DNA of 64,000 nucleotides, from positions 1,137,453 through 1,201,452 of the forward strand of contig SSNP01000092.1 of the NCBI GenBank assembly GCA_006937955.1. The letters are read 5' to 3'. A program made the translations under genes and the position numbers. The notes under the pieces were generated by a model. It had not been told where the DNA came from. It made no database searches and saw nothing but the letters and a program-made list of their open reading frames with translations. This document shows, in pieces, positions 60,437 through 64,000 of this stretch. Within the stretch, counting starts at the first letter, position 1. Every line of letters begins with the position of its first letter. Origin of the DNA: Pachypanchax playfairii (lineage: Eukaryota; Chordata; Actinopteri; Cyprinodontiformes; Aplocheilidae).

Positions 60437-60488
60437 GGGGGGGGGGGGGGGGGNNNNNNNNNNGGGGGGGGGGGGGGGGGGGGGGGGG
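60437..60488. other. Assembly gap (10 N) inside a poly-G tract
   Basis: 17 G, ten N (60454-60463), then 25 G. The true length of the tract is unknown; any translation across it is meaningless. Confidence 0.98.
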
Positions 60489-62223
60489 TCATCATATGAC
60501 AGTATAAATACAGTAGAATGCTGCACCTTTCTGTTTGAACTGAAAAAGCTTCTTGAATGAAAAACAAAATCTCTTTAAAATCCAAACAAAGTCCATTTGC
60601 CTGGATTTGTGTCAACACTTGAATTAAAGTTCTTGCAAGTGATAAAGTCAAATTACAAAAACAAAAGTACTGAATTATCTGTAAAAGTGTCATATTTATT
60701 TTCACATTAGCTTTTATTAAAATGCTGAAATTAATTATTTAGGTAGGAGAAATATTAGTTACAATAAAACCTCTTAAACACAACGATGGTCACCATGTGA
60801 TGCGAGTACAGAATTAAAATCAGCATCGAACTTCTGGAGGAACTTAAAGACACGACACACATCACATGAGTATTTTACTGAAACAGGAAACAAAATTCAA
60901 ATCAAAAGAACAGAAACACCTTGTTTAATTAACCTGAAGTCGTTACCTTTTCATAGAAACAAACATCTCCGTTATCTGTCAGTCTTTTTCTGTCTTATGT
61001 CCACAAACATGTGATCAAATCAGATCTGGATTCACTTCTATCAAATTAAACTGAAATATTTCTGAAAGTATTATTAGTAAAAGTTTTCCAACATTTTCTT
61101 GTTTTCTGTTAGAAATTAACACCAAATGACGAATGAACAGGAATTGTTCTGTTAGTTTTGGTTTTTAAAACATTGTCACATTTCTGACTTTCATATGCAG
61201 AAAAAACTGAACAGGAACAGCAAAAACCTCTCAAGGCATTTATGACATGACTTGCAATTTAAACAGTTTATTGATCACTGAAATGAATCTCTTGAATCAG
61301 AACTAAATAACTTTTCTACAGCCGTGTCTCAGACGGCTGTTGCTGGAACTGGTGTTCTGCAGAAATATGTCACCTGTTGAGATGTGCTACCGATTCCTTC
61401 TGCACACGTGCCGTTCTACAGTCTTGAGTTCAATAAACAGATTTATAGTTTATTTTTGTTTCTATATTTTTCCATAAATACATTTTATCTATCAAATAAA
61501 TTCTCCAGGACAGAAACACTAAATATGATGTTATTTTTACTTTCTTTACATTGTCAGAGTAACAGGCAAATGTTTAGACACACCCAGAGGAGAAGGACCC
61601 AACAATGGCTGATAAGGACCCAGAGGGCTTTTATATAGAAAATATCAGGGAAGGATCATAAAAATATGTTTAAATAATTAACAGGACAAACTCATTATAA
61701 ACAAGAATACTGTATAAACTTCTAATGACATTTCATTATGAAATAAGTTGTTAATTCGTACTATGGAGGCATTTTTCATCAGGGCAGCATAAATCATCAG
61801 AACACCACTTCCTGCTGTGACATGAATTACTGAAGTTATTTAGTCTATTGTAAAACCATCAGAGACGTCCAGAGTGTCTAATATGAAGACGAACATGTTT
61901 TTCGGTGAGTATTCACTTAAACAAGTTTCATAACAGCAGATTAAAGTTGTAAAAGTTATTTGTAGCTACTGTTTTAACAGACGCTGTAGGATAACTTTTT
62001 TTCACCAAAATGCATGTGACCTGTGAATTAAGCCCATCCTGACACGTCAGCATGGATCTTACACAGCATTTCATCATCATGTGCTTCTTCTTGACTTTAC
62101 AATGAACTAAAAAGTTACCAACATATGCAGTTTTAAAAAAAGACTGATGAACACTATACTGCACACAGTTTGATCAGCTGGCAGACTAAATCAAACCAAC
62201 ATGAATAACAAGTCAAAGGTTTC
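60489..62223. other. AT-rich intergenic DNA
   Basis: No coding frame, RNA gene or complete repeat recognised. Confidence 0.4.
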
Positions 62224-62774
62224 TTAAAGAGGCCCTTCCATTAAAACAGTTTTTCTGAGGTTTCTGTTGAATATTTTAGCTCCACAGGTGTTCTTACCTT
62301 CATAGTGGGTGAAAACAGGTCAACAACTTCTCTTTCAGTTTTAATCTCTCAAACTACACAGGTGGTGATAAAACCCGAGTTCAAACGGCCTGTATCTGTT
62401 TCATCACAACTCCTTTGTTCATTAGTATTCATCAGCTCCTGCAGTTGAAACCACGCCTAGCATGCTGCTGGCTAAAAGCTGTTAGCATAAGACGTAACAA
62501 ACAAGAGAGAACGTCTGATGTTGCCATGCGCAGCGGGGCAGGAAACAGTATACCTTGCTCTCACAGGCTAGTTTGTTAGCCAATCAGAGTCCAGCAAATT
62601 TGAATAATGAATATTAATGAGTTGCAGCCTGAAGAAACTTTAACGCAGACAGATTGAAAGGTCTGTTAATCAGTGTTTCCTGACGTTTTTTAGTTATAAA
62701 ATGTTTCATATTACAGGTTAATACTTAAGAAATAACCACAAAGTCCTGAAATTTGTATGAAATGGCCTCTTTAA
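62224..62774. mobile_element. Family A element, copy 5 (full length, best preserved)
   Basis: 551 bp, ends ttaaagaggcccttccatt and gtatgaaatggcctctttaa, so the terminal inverted repeat core is TTAAAGAGGCC. No transposase. Reference copy for 1989-2525, 34174-34446, 44754-45135 and 48646-48830. Confidence 0.85.
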
Positions 62775-63108
62775 GTTCAGAACAAATGACTCATCTGTAA
62801 TTTTCCATTTTCTAAAAGAGCCTCATGAAATGACCCTCCGAATCATCCTGGTCATGAGTTCATGTGTGTTACAGCAGCAGTGCGTAATAAAAACCTTCAA
62901 CTTATCCAGCGAGACAACAACAAATAACATTGTTAAACTTATGGAGATTTTATGAAACAATAACATAATAAAAACTTGATGGCTGCTTATTCTGCCTGCA
63001 GTTCAATTGAATTAAGATGCAGTTTCACTGTCAAGCAATTAAATACATTTTTTACGACACATCAACCCGTTTTTTCAAAATGTGCAGAAAATATTTAGAT
63101 TCACCGTT

Positions 63109-63843
63109 TTAGGAATCTGGTACGATGTACACGTCTTCTTCTTGGTGGTCTGGGGGATTGCAGTTAAAAGCTGGATCGTTGCTGTAAATGACCTCATTTA
63201 CTGAATCACACTGCAAGTACAAATTCTCTTCAGATGCATCATGTGACCTTTGGAGAAACAAACAACATCACGTCAGGAACAACAAGGTTTCAACCTCATC
63301 AGCTGATGCATCAACAGATTTACAACACAGAAGCTGAATTCAGTCAGTCTGTTTGCAGCGTGCTCATGTTGCATTTAGATTGTGCAAATTAATAAAACAT
63401 ACAGACATTGTGTTTATTTTAATCTACTTCCGTTTTGATCTGCATCTTGTCTGGTTGTTTCACAAGACGCACTATTTCTAGGTTGTGAAACTATGAAAGA
63501 CTCATTGTGCTTACTTGCTCTGGTTTGCAGCAGGTTTCCTGTTGTCAGGTTGGATTTTCAGGTTTTCGTAGATCGATGTTTGTCCCACCGTCCCTCCCAT
63601 CATGCTGCTGTACTGATGGTCATCAGTCTGAGGAGTTTCAGCGTGGACGTCCTTTCCCTGGATTTCTCTCTGTCCAAACAAAGTCCTGATCTTATGCTGG
63701 TATTTGAATGTAATCACAATAATTATGATCAGAAGAAGAAGAAAGAAGAGTGAAAGGCCGACAGCCAGACCAGCAGAGGAACCGGCTGGCGAGCACGTCT
63801 CGGTGCCGTTTCTCTGGACGCAGGTGCTGTTGAGACTCATGAT
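63109..63843 (-). CDS. 3' end of a single-pass membrane receptor-like protein with tyrosine tail
   Basis: Two exons, 63515-63843 and 63109-63247 (intron 63248-63514, donor gtaagc, acceptor tttctccaaag), stop TAA 63109-63111. An acceptor (catgattacag) precedes 63843, so the ectodomain exons lie to the right, outside the window. The visible part has a short stalk with NST and NGT glycosylation sites and Cys, a membrane helix rich in L/I (VGLSLFFLLLLIIIIVITF), a basic stop-transfer KYQHK, and a tail of about 130 residues with five tyrosines. SIYENL fits the ITIM pattern S.Y..L. The others are QYSSM, LYLQC, IYSND and VYIVPDS. This layout is typical of immunoglobulin-type immune receptors of fish. 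I cannot name the family. Confidence 0.75.
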
Positions 63844-64000
63844 CTGTAATCATGAAATATAAAATGAGCTGCTGCATTCAAATAAAATCATTTTACTGTG
63901 ACACATACTGTTTCTATCATGCTTCCATCCACATAAATTATTCTTCTGTAAAACTTTAACTTCTTCTGTTAAAAGATAAACTGGGATTTTTTTTCATCTC

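Noticed and set aside
60361..60705. 114-codon minus-strand frame with poly-proline
   Set aside because: Runs through the assembly gap and poly-G tract.

Overview
The window is vertebrate nuclear DNA, almost certainly from a ray-finned (teleost) fish. Exons are short with GT/AG borders, introns are long, and the non-coding DNA is full of Tc1/mariner elements, hAT-type miniature elements, an L2-like LINE tail and long minisatellites. There are no operons, ribosome binding sites or CRISPR arrays. No tRNA or rRNA gene was recognised.

One gene fills the left three quarters. It is a complete minus-strand gene for a MAST-family (microtubule-associated Ser/Thr) kinase, read from 46252 down to the TAG at 537-539. 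I could trace 27 coding exons with consistent splice phases. They add up to 4146 bp, or 1381 residues: an N-terminal MAST domain, an AGC-type kinase domain with all catalytic motifs, a PDZ domain and a Ser/Pro-rich tail. The N-terminus, the linker and the tail fit MAST3 best. A second first exon (42244-42329), with its own ATG and CpG-type promoter motifs (an NRF1 site and a GC box), splices in the same phase to the third exon. The gene therefore appears to have two promoters and two N-termini.

The introns hold most of the repeats. Examples are a 3.8 kb minisatellite of 17-bp units (38247-42060) just after the alternative first exon, a second 17-bp minisatellite (24070-24335), a three-level nest of transposons (25336-28659) whose innermost member is a nearly intact Tc1 element, several families of short inverted-repeat elements present in more than one copy, and a non-LTR reverse-transcriptase fragment.

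The right part (46.3-63.1 kb) is mostly intergenic. It holds a hAT-type miniature element with a perfect 8-bp target duplication nested in another element (47290-48580), a second decayed Tc1 element (51976-53170), and remnants of a THAP-domain transposon with a neighbouring reading frame that may belong to it (54277-55033). It also holds a THAP-related inverted-repeat element (55321-56048) and an assembly gap inside a poly-G tract (60437-60488). At the far right (63109-63843, minus strand) lie the last two exons of a second gene, encoding a single-pass membrane protein with a tyrosine-rich cytoplasmic tail that looks like an immune receptor; its ectodomain lies outside the window.
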